Assembly (NCBI GenBank): GCA_030374805.1
Contig: JARGSG010000094.1
Location: forward strand, 1-64,000
Length of the DNA stretch: 64,000 nt
DNA from: Gracilaria gracilis
Lineage: Eukaryota; Rhodophyta; Florideophyceae; Gracilariales; Gracilariaceae
Direction: 5' to 3'
The notes beneath the pieces were generated by a model. The model did not search any database. It worked only from the letters and a program-made list of their open reading frames with translations, and had not been told where the DNA came from. Position 1 is the first letter of the stretch, and each line of letters opens with the position of its first letter. This document shows positions 63,937 through 64,000 of this stretch, one piece after another. The position numbers and the translations under genes are program-made.

Positions 63937-64000
63937 GACTCAATGTTCCCGTAGAATTGGTGTCCGTTCGGCTGCAGCGGTGAGTCGTATTTGTATATGA

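Noticed and set aside
1-64000. CRISPR arrays, tRNA or rRNA genes
   Set aside because: No regularly spaced repeat-spacer array and no tRNA- or rRNA-like sequence was noticed on either strand by reading. A dedicated scan could still find a tRNA.

Overview
The window reads as nuclear DNA of a photosynthetic eukaryote, most likely a florideophyte red alga of the Chondrus type (inference). The reasons are nuclear genes for plastid-targeted one-helix high-light-inducible (HLIP/OHP-like) proteins, host genes that are single open frames with a TATA box usually 70-140 bp upstream, and gene islands set between large LTR retrotransposons. No tRNA, rRNA, CRISPR array or bacterial operon was seen.

Layout. 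1-6122: right-hand part of a broken chromodomain Ty3/gypsy element (A). 6123-17324: a second, broken, about 11.2 kb gypsy element (B), ending beside a Tc1/mariner transposase fossil (17330-17895). 18227-23850: host island with four one-helix antenna-like genes in the order a1(+) b1(-) a2(+) b2(-), a duplicated convergent pair. 25898-29106: two convergent genes for secreted proteins, a lactonase-type beta-propeller and an unknown. 30033-30436: fragment of a WD40 gene. 30581-48556: a Ty1/copia element on the minus strand with two later insertions, a pogo-like DNA transposon in its 3' LTR (30619-32864) and an 11.2 kb gypsy element (C, 35018-46220) in its integrase region. Each of the three insertions has target-site duplications or TA flanks that I could find. 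49471-56250: host genes for a secreted integrin-beta-like vWA protein, a Gly/Lys-rich membrane protein, a Cys-rich secreted protein and a type II membrane protein, with a cluster of three long palindromes. 56897-62472: a young gypsy element of another lineage (D). 62781-63857: a ubiquitin-specific protease gene.

The most unusual signal is shared by gypsy elements A, B and C and not seen in D or the copia element. Each carries, between pol and the 3' LTR and on the opposite strand, an accessory reading frame of one common, unrecognised protein family. Each is also studded from end to end with its own short dyad motif: CCG-N2-CGG in C (about 75 by eye), ACC-N5-GGT in B (about 39 by eye), and a looser CYCC...GGRG in A. 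In C the motif appears to stop at the element's ends. I propose, as a hypothesis, that the antisense frame encodes a DNA-binding factor that recognises its own element, comparable in logic to the VANC proteins of Arabidopsis VANDAL transposons. All counts are by eye and need recomputation.
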